Source of the DNA: an uncultured Candidatus Competibacteraceae bacterium
GTDB lineage: Bacteria; Pseudomonadota; Gammaproteobacteria; Competibacterales; Competibacteraceae
Length of the DNA stretch: 8,778 nt
Assembly: GCA_937872125.1 (NCBI GenBank)
Contig: CALMNY010000311.1
Span: 1-8,778, forward strand
Direction: 5' to 3'
Numbering within the stretch: the stretch's first letter is position 1; every line of letters begins with the position of its first letter. Shown in pieces: positions 1 to 6,732 of the stretch. Below the pieces are notes generated by a model that saw only the letters and a program-made list of their open reading frames with translations, was not told where the DNA came from and ran no database searches. The translations under genes were made by a program, and so were the position numbers.

Positions 1-3
1 ATT

Positions 4-21
4 TATAATCGACAACATTAT
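4..21. promoter_or_regulatory. Consensus -10-like box inside a small inverted repeat
   Basis: TATAAT is at 4-9. It overlaps a 5-bp inverted repeat, ATAAT (5-9) and ATTAT (17-21), with a 7-nt loop. A matching -35 box would lie before the window, so a promoter cannot be confirmed. If real and reading rightward, it would give a long leader of about 150 nt before the DUF29 gene. The rest of 22-150 is AT-rich and noncoding as far as I can see. A weaker alternative is TTTATG (65-70), a 17-nt gap and TAATTA (88-93). In such AT-rich DNA a chance match is likely. Confidence 0.2.
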
Positions 22-154
22 GTTTTTAAACAGAATTCATACCCCGGCAATTCCCAAAGAGCCTTTTATGTCATCAAAACCTTCCGGTAATTAAGTGTCA
101 ACATCCATGATCCCGGAATAATCAGGGACTGACCACGTTTTGACTGAACTCAGC

Positions 155-162
155 AAAGAGGT
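155..162 (+). promoter_or_regulatory. Ribosome binding site deciding a GTG start
   Basis: AAAGAGGT lies 8 nt before the GTG at 171. An ATG at 169-171 overlaps that GTG but is followed at once by TGA (ATGTGA), so it cannot start the protein. The well-spaced Shine-Dalgarno and the immediate match to the DUF29 N-terminus favour GTG 171. Confidence 0.6.
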
Positions 163-170
163 CATTTAAT

Positions 171-602
171 GTGAACACAAATTATGCAACAGATTTAAGT
201 TTGTGGGCGCGCGAAACCGCCGACCTGATACGGGAAGGGCGTTGGCAGAACATCGACCTGGAACATTTGGTTGAGGAGTTGGAAGACTTGGGCAAGAGCG
301 AAAAAAGAGGGATTGCAAGCCAGCTTGTTCGGCTTTTAATCCACCTGCTCAAATGGGAATATCAACCGCAAAGGCGTTCCGATAGCTGGCTGGACTCTAT
401 TACTGATTCAAGATTGCAAATTGAGTTGGCAATCGAAGACAGCCCCAGCCTGAAAAACTACCCCTTGCTGGAATTGGCTCAGGTTTATCAAAGAGCAAGA
501 TCGAACGCCGCTAAACAAACCCACTTGCCACTCTCATCCTTCCCTGAGACATGCCCCTATCCTTTAGATAAAATTCTTGCTGAAGATTGGCTACCGGAAT
601 AG
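171..602 (+). CDS. DUF29 family protein
   Basis: A 143-residue protein that matches the DUF29 family over its full length. The N-terminal part has the Y-x-x-D-x-x-x-W pattern (Y5, D8, W12). The acidic segment EELEDLGKSEK (35-45) is the family hallmark, followed by an L-x-x-L-L-x-H-L-L-K-W helix (about 53-62), the SW of a conserved R-x-S-x-S-W stretch, PSL (92-94) and a C-terminal FPETCPYP and DWLPE. It is predicted all-helical and soluble, with no signal peptide or membrane segment. The family has no established biochemical function and I do not assign one. DUF29 genes are often multicopy and patchily distributed. The gene and its upstream DNA are visibly AT-richer than the downstream operon, which suggests separate acquisition. 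It ends 41 nt before the HAD-UbiA start on the same strand, so co-transcription is possible but unsupported. Confidence 0.85.
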   Translation: MNTNYATDLSLWARETADLIREGRWQNIDLEHLVEELEDLGKSEKRGIASQLVRLLIHLLKWEYQPQRRSDSWLDSITDSRLQIELAIEDSPSLKNYPLLELAQVYQRARSNAAKQTHLPLSSFPETCPYPLDKILAEDWLPE

Positions 603-643
603 CAGGTTATCGAGACCACAGTGTACAAGGCGAACGGCGCCGC

Positions 644-2074
644 ATGAAAACCTCTATTCCCCTCTGCATTGACCTCGACGGCACCCTGCTGAATTCCGAT
701 CTGCTGCTGGAAGCCGCTTTCGCCCAACTCAAACAGGCGCCGCTGGCGGTGCTGAACTGGCCGCGCTGGCTGGCAGCGGGCAAGGCCCGGCTCAAGGCGG
801 AAATCGCCGCGCGGGTGGAACTGGACATCGCCACCCTGCCCTACAACCGGGAACTGCTGGCCTTTCTGCACGAGCAGAAGGCGCAGGGCCGAACCCTGGT
901 GCTGGTCACCGCCTCGCATCGCCAATTTGCTGACCGGGTTGCGGCGCATCTGAACCTGTTCGACGAGGTGCTGGCGACCGACGGCGACCGCAATCTGGCC
1001 GGTCCACACAAGGCCGAGGTACTGGTCGAACGCTACGGCGAACGCGGCTTCGACTACGCCGGCAACGCCGCCGTGGACCTGGCCGTCTGGCGCCACGCCC
1101 GCCGCGCCCTCGTGGTCAACGCCACGCCGCCACTGGCCGACCAGGCCCGCGCAGTTTGCGAGGTGGAACGGGTTTTCGCGCCAGACGGATCGGCATGGCG
1201 ACCGTGGAGCAGGGCGCTGCGCCTGCATCAATGGCTCAAGAACGTGCTGATCTTCGTGCCGCTGGTCGCCGGCCACGTCTGGGATCAGCCCGACACGCTG
1301 CTGCTGGCGCTGCTGGCCTTCCTCAGCTTCGGGCTGTGCGCCTCCAGCGTCTACCTGCTCAACGACCTGCTGGACCTGAGCGCCGACCGCCGCCATCCCC
1401 GCAAATGCCGTCGCCCCTTCGCCGCCGGCCAACTCCCCATCGCCCAGGGTGTCGTTGCCATTCCGCTGCTGCTCATCGCCGCGTTCGGCCTGAGCCTGCT
1501 GATCAATCCGCCCTGGTTCAGCGCCGTGCTGGCGACCTACTACCTTTTTACCCTCGCCTATTCGCTGCGGCTCAAGCGCGCCCTGATGCTCGACGTCGTT
1601 GTGCTGGCCGGGCTGTACACGCTGCGGATTATCGCCGGCGCGGCGGCGGCGGCTATCGAACCTTCGTTCTGGCTGCTGGCGTTCTCGATGTTCCTGTTCC
1701 TGAGTCTGGCCCTGGTCAAGCGTTACGCCGAACTGTGGACCCTGCGCGAGCAGGGCGATCTCAACGCCAGCGGGCGGGGCTACCAGGTGAACGATCTGGG
1801 CCTCCTGCAAAATCTGGGCGGGGCCGCCGGCTATCTGGCGGTGCTGGTGCTGGCGCTGTACATCAACAGCGAAACCAGCCGCACGTTGTACGGCCAACCG
1901 ATGGTGATCTGGCTGCTCTGTCCGGCGCTGCTGTACTGGATCAGCCGGGTCTGGCTGATCACCCATCGCGGCGAGATGCACGACGACCCGATCATCTTCG
2001 CCCTGACCGACGCCCACAGCCGCTATGTGTTGCTGGCCTGCGCGCTCATCCTGCTGGGCGCGATGCCGAGGTAA
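644..2074 (+). CDS. HAD phosphatase-UbiA prenyltransferase fusion (DPPR synthase-like)
   Basis: A 476-residue bifunctional protein. Residues 1 to about 180 form a HAD hydrolase domain: motif I DLDGT (D10, D12), motif II Thr in VTAS (T89), motif III K123, and a motif IV-like GNAAVD where N141 replaces the usual Asp but D145 remains. Residues about 187-476 form a multi-spanning UbiA-type domain with the prenyl-diphosphate motif N240-D241-x2-D244-x3-D248, and YSLRLKRALMLD (306-317) and LVKRYAEL (357-364), which are typical of decaprenyl-phosphate phosphoribosyltransferases. The family transfers 5-phosphoribose from PRPP to polyprenyl phosphate in the inner membrane. I infer that the fused HAD domain then removes the 5-phosphate. 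ATG 644 was chosen because the HAD motif begins nine residues later. An in-frame TTG at 587 would overlap the DUF29 gene and add an unrelated tail. Its own Shine-Dalgarno is weak (AAGG 627-630). The stop is 8 nt before the DprE1-like gene, so the two form an operon in the same pathway. Confidence 0.92.
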   Translation: MKTSIPLCIDLDGTLLNSDLLLEAAFAQLKQAPLAVLNWPRWLAAGKARLKAEIAARVELDIATLPYNRELLAFLHEQKAQGRTLVLVTASHRQFADRVAAHLNLFDEVLATDGDRNLAGPHKAEVLVERYGERGFDYAGNAAVDLAVWRHARRALVVNATPPLADQARAVCEVERVFAPDGSAWRPWSRALRLHQWLKNVLIFVPLVAGHVWDQPDTLLLALLAFLSFGLCASSVYLLNDLLDLSADRRHPRKCRRPFAAGQLPIAQGVVAIPLLLIAAFGLSLLINPPWFSAVLATYYLFTLAYSLRLKRALMLDVVVLAGLYTLRIIAGAAAAAIEPSFWLLAFSMFLFLSLALVKRYAELWTLREQGDLNASGRGYQVNDLGLLQNLGGAAGYLAVLVLALYINSETSRTLYGQPMVIWLLCPALLYWISRVWLITHRGEMHDDPIIFALTDAHSRYVLLACALILLGAMPR

Positions 2075-2082
2075 TCGCCGCC

Positions 2083-3396
2083 ATGTCCACAACCGCGCCG
2101 GCCAGTTGGGGCCGCTATCCCTCTTCGCAGCCGCGCTGCCTTTTGCCGTGCCGCGATGCGCAAATGCCCACTCTGCCCGCCGAACCGCAGTTCTGCCTGC
2201 CCTTCGGCAATGGCCGCAGCTACGGCGATGTCTGCCTGAACAACGGCGGCACGCTGCTGCTGGCGCGCGGGCTGGATCGCTTCATCGCCTTCGATCCGGC
2301 AACCGGTATCTTGCGGGCGGAAGCGGGCGTGCTGCTCTCGGAAATCCTGGCGCTGATCGTGCCGCAGGGCTGGTTTCTGTCAGTCACCCCCGGCACGCAG
2401 ATGATCACCCTGGGCGGGGCCATCGCCAACGATGTCCACGGCAAGAATCATCACTGGACCGGCAGTTTCGGCTGCCATGTGCGCGCCTTTGAATTACGGC
2501 GTTCCACCGGCGAGCAACTGCTCTGCACGCCGATTCAAAACGCCGACTGGTTCCGGGCCACGGTCGGCGGCCTGGGGTTGACCGGACTGATCACCTGGGT
2601 CGAAATCCAGTTGCAGCGCATCGCCAATCCCTGGATCGTGGCCGAAAACCGCCGTTTCGCCAGTCTGGACGAATTCCTCGCGCTCAACGCCGAGTACGAG
2701 GCGCGCTATCCCTATACCGTGTCCTGGATTGACTGCGCCGCCACTGGCCGGGCGCTGGGTCGAGGCATCTACATGGCGGGGATGCACGCGCCGCCCGGCC
2801 TGATGAAACCGCCGCCGCCGGAACGCCGGGCGCTGACCGTGCCGTTCGCGCCGCCGGTCTCGCTGGTCAACAACCTCAGCGTGCGCGGGTTCAACCGGCT
2901 TTATTACCACCTCCCGCGCCCGGCGCGGGGGCTGATCCCTTATCAACCGTTCTTCTACCCGCTGGACAATCTGTTGGAATGGAACCGGCTGTACGGGCGG
3001 CGGGGTTTCTTTCAATATCAGTGCGTTATTCCGCCCGCCGCCGCTCGCGAAGCCCTGCGGGACATTCTGGCCCGCATCGCCGCCAGCGGTCAGGGTTCGA
3101 TGCTGGCGGTGCTCAAGCGGTTCGGCGACCAGACTTCGGGCGGTCTGTTATCCTTCCCCCGACCTGGCTTCACCCTGGCGCTGGATTTTCCCAACCGGGG
3201 CCGGAAAACGCTGGCCCTGCTGGACCGCCTCGATGAAGTGACCCGACAGGCTGGCGGCGCGGTCTATCCGGCCAAGGACGCCCGGATGAGCGGTGACAGT
3301 TTCCGTCACTATTTTCCGCAATGGGCTGAATTTCGCCGTTTTATTGACCCCCGCTTCTCTTCCAGCTTCTGGTGGCGGGTGACAAGCGATTTATAA
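2083..3396 (+). CDS. FAD-dependent oxidase, DprE1-like (polyprenylphosphoryl-ribose 2-oxidase)
   Basis: A 437-residue flavoprotein close in length to mycobacterial DprE1. The family oxidises the 2-hydroxyl of polyprenylphosphoryl-D-ribose to a keto intermediate, which a partner SDR (DprE2) reduces to the arabinose form. Seen here: an N-terminal WGRYP (9-13), GNGRSYGD (42-49, with the flavin-site Tyr at Y47), the PP-loop-type block VTPGTQMITLGGAIANDVHG (101-120, H119), KNHH (121-124), VGGLGLTG (161-168), a C-terminal substrate-binding half, and AKDAR (397-401) whose K398 matches the essential Lys of DprE1. The position of the benzothiazinone-target Cys is Ala (A366 in the FPRPGFTLALDFP segment). 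There is no signal peptide or membrane segment. The start is ATG 2083, with GAGG at 2068-2071 overlapping the end of the upstream gene. An in-frame reading open from 1156 runs through the HAD-UbiA gene and is not real. The C-terminus looks natural. No dprE2 follows. Confidence 0.92.
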   Translation: MSTTAPASWGRYPSSQPRCLLPCRDAQMPTLPAEPQFCLPFGNGRSYGDVCLNNGGTLLLARGLDRFIAFDPATGILRAEAGVLLSEILALIVPQGWFLSVTPGTQMITLGGAIANDVHGKNHHWTGSFGCHVRAFELRRSTGEQLLCTPIQNADWFRATVGGLGLTGLITWVEIQLQRIANPWIVAENRRFASLDEFLALNAEYEARYPYTVSWIDCAATGRALGRGIYMAGMHAPPGLMKPPPPERRALTVPFAPPVSLVNNLSVRGFNRLYYHLPRPARGLIPYQPFFYPLDNLLEWNRLYGRRGFFQYQCVIPPAAAREALRDILARIAASGQGSMLAVLKRFGDQTSGGLLSFPRPGFTLALDFPNRGRKTLALLDRLDEVTRQAGGAVYPAKDARMSGDSFRHYFPQWAEFRRFIDPRFSSSFWWRVTSDL

Positions 3397-3401
3397 CCTA
3401 T

Positions 3402-3439
3402 TGATAAATAAAAATTTATCATATGGCAAGCTTTTTGCC
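3402..3439 (+). terminator. Two small inverted repeats after the DprE1-like gene, possible weak terminator
   Basis: TGATAAAT (3402-3409) pairs with ATTTATCA (3414-3421) around an AAAA loop. Directly after it, GGCAA (3425-3429) pairs with TTGCC (3435-3439). They begin 5 nt after the TAA of the oxidase gene, where a terminator would be expected. The first stem has only one G-C pair and neither is followed by a clean U run, so efficiency is doubtful. Confidence 0.3.
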
Positions 3440-3597
3440 TTAATGCAACCAGCCAAGTTTAAAAAAACACTACCGGGAATTTTTTGGTACACCCATATCT
3501 CAGTAATTAAAAATTTACAATAGAATATTTATCAAATCTGGATGGTTCATTGCGGGTTTGTTATAACTTTTTTTATAAGGAAATAGAGGGAATTAAG
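3440..3597. other. AT-rich intergenic stretch, no gene seen
   Basis: The DNA between the oxidase operon and the c-di-GMP gene is far richer in A and T than either neighbour. I see no open frame with a ribosome site before 3598. It contains ATTTATCAA at 3527-3535, the exact reverse complement of TTGATAAAT at 3401-3409; a third near copy sits at 3414-3421. It also carries the promoter candidate listed separately. A binding site for a nucleoid protein or regulator is possible but not identified. Confidence 0.5.
3559..3590 (+). promoter_or_regulatory. Extended -10 promoter candidate and ribosome site for leader peptide and GGDEF-EAL gene
   Basis: TG-T-TATAAC at 3559-3567 fits an extended -10 box (TGnTATAAT, one mismatch), which needs little -35 contact. 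The sequence at -35 (TGGATG, 3539-3544) is poor. Transcription would start near 3574, leaving room for GAGGG at 3586-3590, which is 7 nt before ATG 3598. An alternative pair, TTGCGG (3550-3555) with TATAAG (3574-3579), would start transcription on top of the GAGGG and is less likely. Confidence 0.4.
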
Positions 3598-3660
3598 ATG
3601 CGGCTGTTATGGTTTCCCGTCCTTAATCTGACCGGTTCATCAGGGCTGCTCGCGCAATGA
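3598..3660 (+). CDS. Possible 20-residue leader peptide overlapping the GGDEF-EAL start
   Basis: A 20-codon frame begins at ATG 3598 with the best Shine-Dalgarno in the area (GAGGG, 7-nt spacing) and ends at TGA 3658-3660. The peptide starts MRLLWFPVLNL and is hydrophobic at the N-terminus. Its stop overlaps the ATG of the large signalling gene as ATGA (3657-3660), the classic arrangement for translational coupling. The large gene has only a poor site of its own (AGGG at 3642-3645, 11 nt away). I infer that ribosomes finishing the leader restart on the long frame. No homology is recognised and expression is unproven. The long gene may instead begin independently. Confidence 0.4.
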   Translation: MRLLWFPVLNLTGSSGLLAQ

Positions 3661-6623
3661 ATATCACGAGCAAAGCGGTCAAGCGCGAGCCGGAATTGCC
3701 ACAACTGGTGCGGCAAGTGCTGGGCAGCATCCAGGATGTGCTGATCGTGACCGATCTGGCGGGAACCATCGTGCAGGCCAATACGGCGGCGTACCGGGAG
3801 CTAAGCTTTGCACCGGATGCGTTGCCGGGAATCGCCGTAGATTCGCTGCTGCCGGCAGAGATACTGGCCGTACACGAGCGTAACCTGCCGGCGCGGCGGG
3901 CCACGTCCGCTTCCATCTGGATTGAAATCATCGCCAGGCGGGGAAGCTATCTGGAGGAACACGAACTGTTGCGCCAGGATGGCCGGATCGCTGGCGCATT
4001 CCGCATAGGCGCCGAACTCGTTCATGATCCCCAGGGAAAATTTGCGGGCGCCGTGATCACGGCCTGTAATTTCACCCAGCGCAAGGAGGCGGAGCGGGCG
4101 CTGCTGGAAAGTGAAACACGGTTACGCTGCATTCTGGATGGCAGCCCGATTCCCTTGTTCGTGATTGATCGCACTCATCGGATCACCTATTGGAATCAGG
4201 CCTGTGAACGGCTGACTGGCCTGCCCGCCGACCGGATGATCGGCACCGCAGATCAGTGGCGGCCGTTTTACGACGCGCCACGCCCCTGTTTAGTGGACTG
4301 GGTGTTGGATAACGTTGACCATGGCAAAATTGCACAGCATTACGGCGTCACGATCTGTAGCACCGACTGTTCCGAGCACATTTTCGAAGGGGAAGGCTAT
4401 TTTCCAACGATGGGAAAGTGGCTTTTTTTCACAGCCGCTCCCATCCGCGACAGCCAGGGCCAAATCGTCGCCGCCATGGAAAGCTTGCAGGACATCACCG
4501 AGCGCAAGCGGAACGAGGAAGCCTTGCGACGCAGCGAAACCCGGTTTCGCAGCCTGTTCGAGGAAGCTTCCAGCGTCGCCGTGCAAGGCTATGGACCTGA
4601 TGGGATCATCCGCTACTGGAACCGGGCCAGCGAGCATCTTTACGGCTACCCGGCTGACGAAGCGATAGGGTGCAATATCCTCGAATTGATCGTTCCACCG
4701 CCAATACACGAGGCCGTGTGGGACAGCATCACCCAACTTAAGCCGGGTCCCGCCCAGGAACTGCGGCTCATGCGCAAGGACGGCTCGCCGGTGACCGTCC
4801 TGTCGAGTTTTGTTGCGATTGCCACTCTGGAACACCAGCGGGAATTTTACTGTCTGGATGTGGATCTCTCCGAACTCAAGCGCGCCCAGGAACGGCTCCG
4901 GCTGGCGGCCAGCGTGTTCGAACACGCCCACGAAGGCATCATCATCGCCGACGCGGACGGAACGATTATCGAGGTGAACGCCGCTTTCATGGAAATCACC
5001 GGCTATTCGCGGGAAGAAGCGGTCGGTCGCAATCCGAAGTTTCTGCAATCCGGCCGTCACGACGCCGTCTTCTACGCCGAAATGTGGCAAACGATCATCG
5101 AACGCAGCTACTGGCATGGTGAGCTCTGGAATCGGCGCAAAAACGGCGATATTTATCCGGAAAGCGTCTCCATCTCGGCCGTGCATGACGCGGACGGTTC
5201 GATCAACTACTACGTGGGCTTATTTGCCGACATCACGGTCCTGAAGGAAAGCCAGCAGCGGCTCGAGCAGATGGCGTACTACGACCCGCTGACCCGGCTG
5301 CCCAACCGCGCCCTGCTGGCTGACCGGCTGCAATTGGCCCTGGCCAAGGCCCAGCGTGAACAGCGGGTCCTGGCCGTCTGCTATCTTGATCTGGACGGGT
5401 TCAAGCCCATCAACGACACCTGGGGGCACGCGGCGGGCGATGAGTTGCTGATCCAGGTGGCGCAACGCCTCCAAAACCGGGTGCGTGGCAACGATACGAT
5501 AGCCCGGCTGGGGGGCGACGAGTTTGTGGTGCTGCTGGTGGATCTACCCACCATTGACGAGGGCGAGCGCGCCTTGCAGCGCATTCTGGAAGCCCTGATG
5601 GCGCCCTTCCCGGTCGGCGCCGCCACCGCAACGATCTCCGCCAGCGTAGGAGCAACCTTCTTTCCCAACGACGGCGCCGATCCGGATACGCTGATCCGGC
5701 ATGCCGATCAGGCCATGTATCTGGCCAAGCAAGCCGGACGCAATCGCTACCACCTGTTCGATCCCGAATGCGACCGCCGCGCGCAAACCCATCGAGAACT
5801 GCTGGAGCGCATTCGACACGGCTTGACTAACGGGGAATTCGTCCTCTATTACCAACCCAAAGTGGACATGCGCCAAGGAACGGTGATCGGCGCCGAGGCG
5901 CTGATTCGCTGGCGTCATCCTGACCGGGGCCTGCTGGCGCCTGGCGCCTTCATGGCAGCGGTGGAAAACTCCGATTTCGCCAAAACCTTGGGCTATTGGG
6001 TGTTGGAATCGGCGCTCCAACAGATGATGGCATGGATGGCCCGAGGTCTTGCGTTACCCGTCAGCGTCAACCTGTCCACACGTCACCTGCAACAGCCAGA
6101 CTTTGCGATGCAACTGCAAACGTTACTGGCCCGTTACCCGGCCATCCAGCCGGAATGGCTGGAACTGGAGATTCTCGAAACGGCGACCCTGGATGGGATC
6201 AGGCCAATTTCCCACATCATCGCCGCGTGTCGGCAACTGGGCGTCCGGTTTGCGATTGACGATTTTGGCACGGGCTATTCCTCCCTGATGTGCCTCAAAC
6301 ACCTGCCGGCCCAGACGCTAAAGATTGACCGAAGCTTTATCGGCGACCTTCTGCACGACCCGGACGATCTGGCCATCGTGCGGGGCGTCATTGGCCTTGC
6401 CGCCGCGTTCCGGCTCGAAGCCCTCGCCGAGGGCGTCAGCAACATAGAACAAGGGGTTCGTTTGCTGGAACTGGGTTGCCATCAGGCGCAAGGCTATGCG
6501 ATTGCCTGGCCGATGGCTGCCGAAGAGATTCCCGCTTGGGTGCGCGCCTGGCGCAATCCCGAGGCATGGAGTCTTTCGGCCGCTCGGGAGCAGGAATTAC
6601 GGGCTAATGCCCTTTCTAAATAA
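3657..6623 (+). CDS. PAS4-GGDEF-EAL c-di-GMP synthase/phosphodiesterase
   Basis: A 988-residue cytoplasmic protein with no membrane segment. Four PAS domains (about 17-140, 152-283, 293-408 and 413-530) are joined by short charged helices such as TQRKEAERALLESE and TERKRNEEALRRSE. The GGDEF domain (about 538-700) has LDLDGFKPIND (577-587, D578), GH (590-591) and RLGGDEF (617-623), with an RxxD inhibitory site at R610-D613. The EAL domain (about 712-965) has EAL (747-749), N805, E838, E841, D868-D869, K889, E925 and Q945, which line up with the metal and substrate residues known from RocR. Both activities are therefore predicted to be possible: making c-di-GMP from two GTP and cleaving it to pGpG. 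In hybrids of this kind GGDEF is often only a GTP sensor. PAS2 is long and contains C211, C234 and C238; its ligand is unknown. The start overlaps a possible leader peptide. The gene ends 3 nt before the inverted-repeat element. Confidence 0.96.
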   Translation: MNITSKAVKREPELPQLVRQVLGSIQDVLIVTDLAGTIVQANTAAYRELSFAPDALPGIAVDSLLPAEILAVHERNLPARRATSASIWIEIIARRGSYLEEHELLRQDGRIAGAFRIGAELVHDPQGKFAGAVITACNFTQRKEAERALLESETRLRCILDGSPIPLFVIDRTHRITYWNQACERLTGLPADRMIGTADQWRPFYDAPRPCLVDWVLDNVDHGKIAQHYGVTICSTDCSEHIFEGEGYFPTMGKWLFFTAAPIRDSQGQIVAAMESLQDITERKRNEEALRRSETRFRSLFEEASSVAVQGYGPDGIIRYWNRASEHLYGYPADEAIGCNILELIVPPPIHEAVWDSITQLKPGPAQELRLMRKDGSPVTVLSSFVAIATLEHQREFYCLDVDLSELKRAQERLRLAASVFEHAHEGIIIADADGTIIEVNAAFMEITGYSREEAVGRNPKFLQSGRHDAVFYAEMWQTIIERSYWHGELWNRRKNGDIYPESVSISAVHDADGSINYYVGLFADITVLKESQQRLEQMAYYDPLTRLPNRALLADRLQLALAKAQREQRVLAVCYLDLDGFKPINDTWGHAAGDELLIQVAQRLQNRVRGNDTIARLGGDEFVVLLVDLPTIDEGERALQRILEALMAPFPVGAATATISASVGATFFPNDGADPDTLIRHADQAMYLAKQAGRNRYHLFDPECDRRAQTHRELLERIRHGLTNGEFVLYYQPKVDMRQGTVIGAEALIRWRHPDRGLLAPGAFMAAVENSDFAKTLGYWVLESALQQMMAWMARGLALPVSVNLSTRHLQQPDFAMQLQTLLARYPAIQPEWLELEILETATLDGIRPISHIIAACRQLGVRFAIDDFGTGYSSLMCLKHLPAQTLKIDRSFIGDLLHDPDDLAIVRGVIGLAAAFRLEALAEGVSNIEQGVRLLELGCHQAQGYAIAWPMAAEEIPAWVRAWRNPEAWSLSAAREQELRANALSK

Positions 6624-6626
6624 GGG

Positions 6627-6732
6627 TAGTGCTTCAACTGAACTGAGTTGACTTCAGGTTCGATGAGGTAGGGTGGATGAGCGTAGCGAGATCCACCCTA
6701 CCCTTCGTCAATTCAACCCGGTTGAAACACTA
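6627..6732. repeat. 106-bp MITE/REP-like palindromic element between convergent genes
   Basis: The ends are 12-bp inverted repeats with one mismatch: TAGTGCTTCAAC at 6627-6638 and GTTGAAACACTA at 6721-6732. Pairing continues inward in register with TGAGTTGAC (6644-6652) against GTCAATTCA (6707-6715). The centre has a perfect 12-bp stem, GGTAGGGTGGAT (6667-6678) with ATCCACCCTACC (6691-6702), around the loop GAGCGTAGCGAG. The left arm has about 10 extra nt. Similarity between the two flanks stops at the TA on each side, as expected for an insertion at a TA site. The GGGTGGAT-loop-ATCCACCC core resembles dispersed palindromes seen in many proteobacterial genomes. It could also fold as an RNA hairpin ending both convergent transcripts, although it lacks a U run. 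There is no open frame inside, so mobility would need a transposase elsewhere. Confidence 0.62.

Noticed and set aside
140..168. TTGACT at 140-145 as a -35 box for the DUF29 gene
   Set aside because: The matching -10 would be CATTTA at 163-168, overlapping the ribosome site and start, leaving no transcript leader.
587..643. TTG start giving 19 more residues on the HAD-UbiA protein
   Set aside because: It would overlap the DUF29 gene, lacks a ribosome site and adds sequence unlike the HAD family, where motif I sits near the N-terminus.
1156..2082. Upstream extension of the oxidase frame to 1156
   Set aside because: It overlaps the HAD-UbiA gene in another frame and reads as low-complexity Arg/Ala/Pro. 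The oxidase family N-terminus begins at 2083.
557..2092. 511-residue open frame on the minus strand
   Set aside because: It lies antisense to the HAD-UbiA gene, is full of Gln, Arg, Gly and His with no domain or membrane pattern, and is a product of GC-rich codon bias.
3401..3422. FNR-type site (TTGAT...ATCAT)
   Set aside because: FNR needs a 4-nt gap between half-sites. Here the gap is 12 nt, so the resemblance is not meaningful.
4290..5186. 298-residue minus-strand frame inside the PAS region
   Set aside because: It is antisense to clear PAS domains with no recognisable domain or ribosome site.
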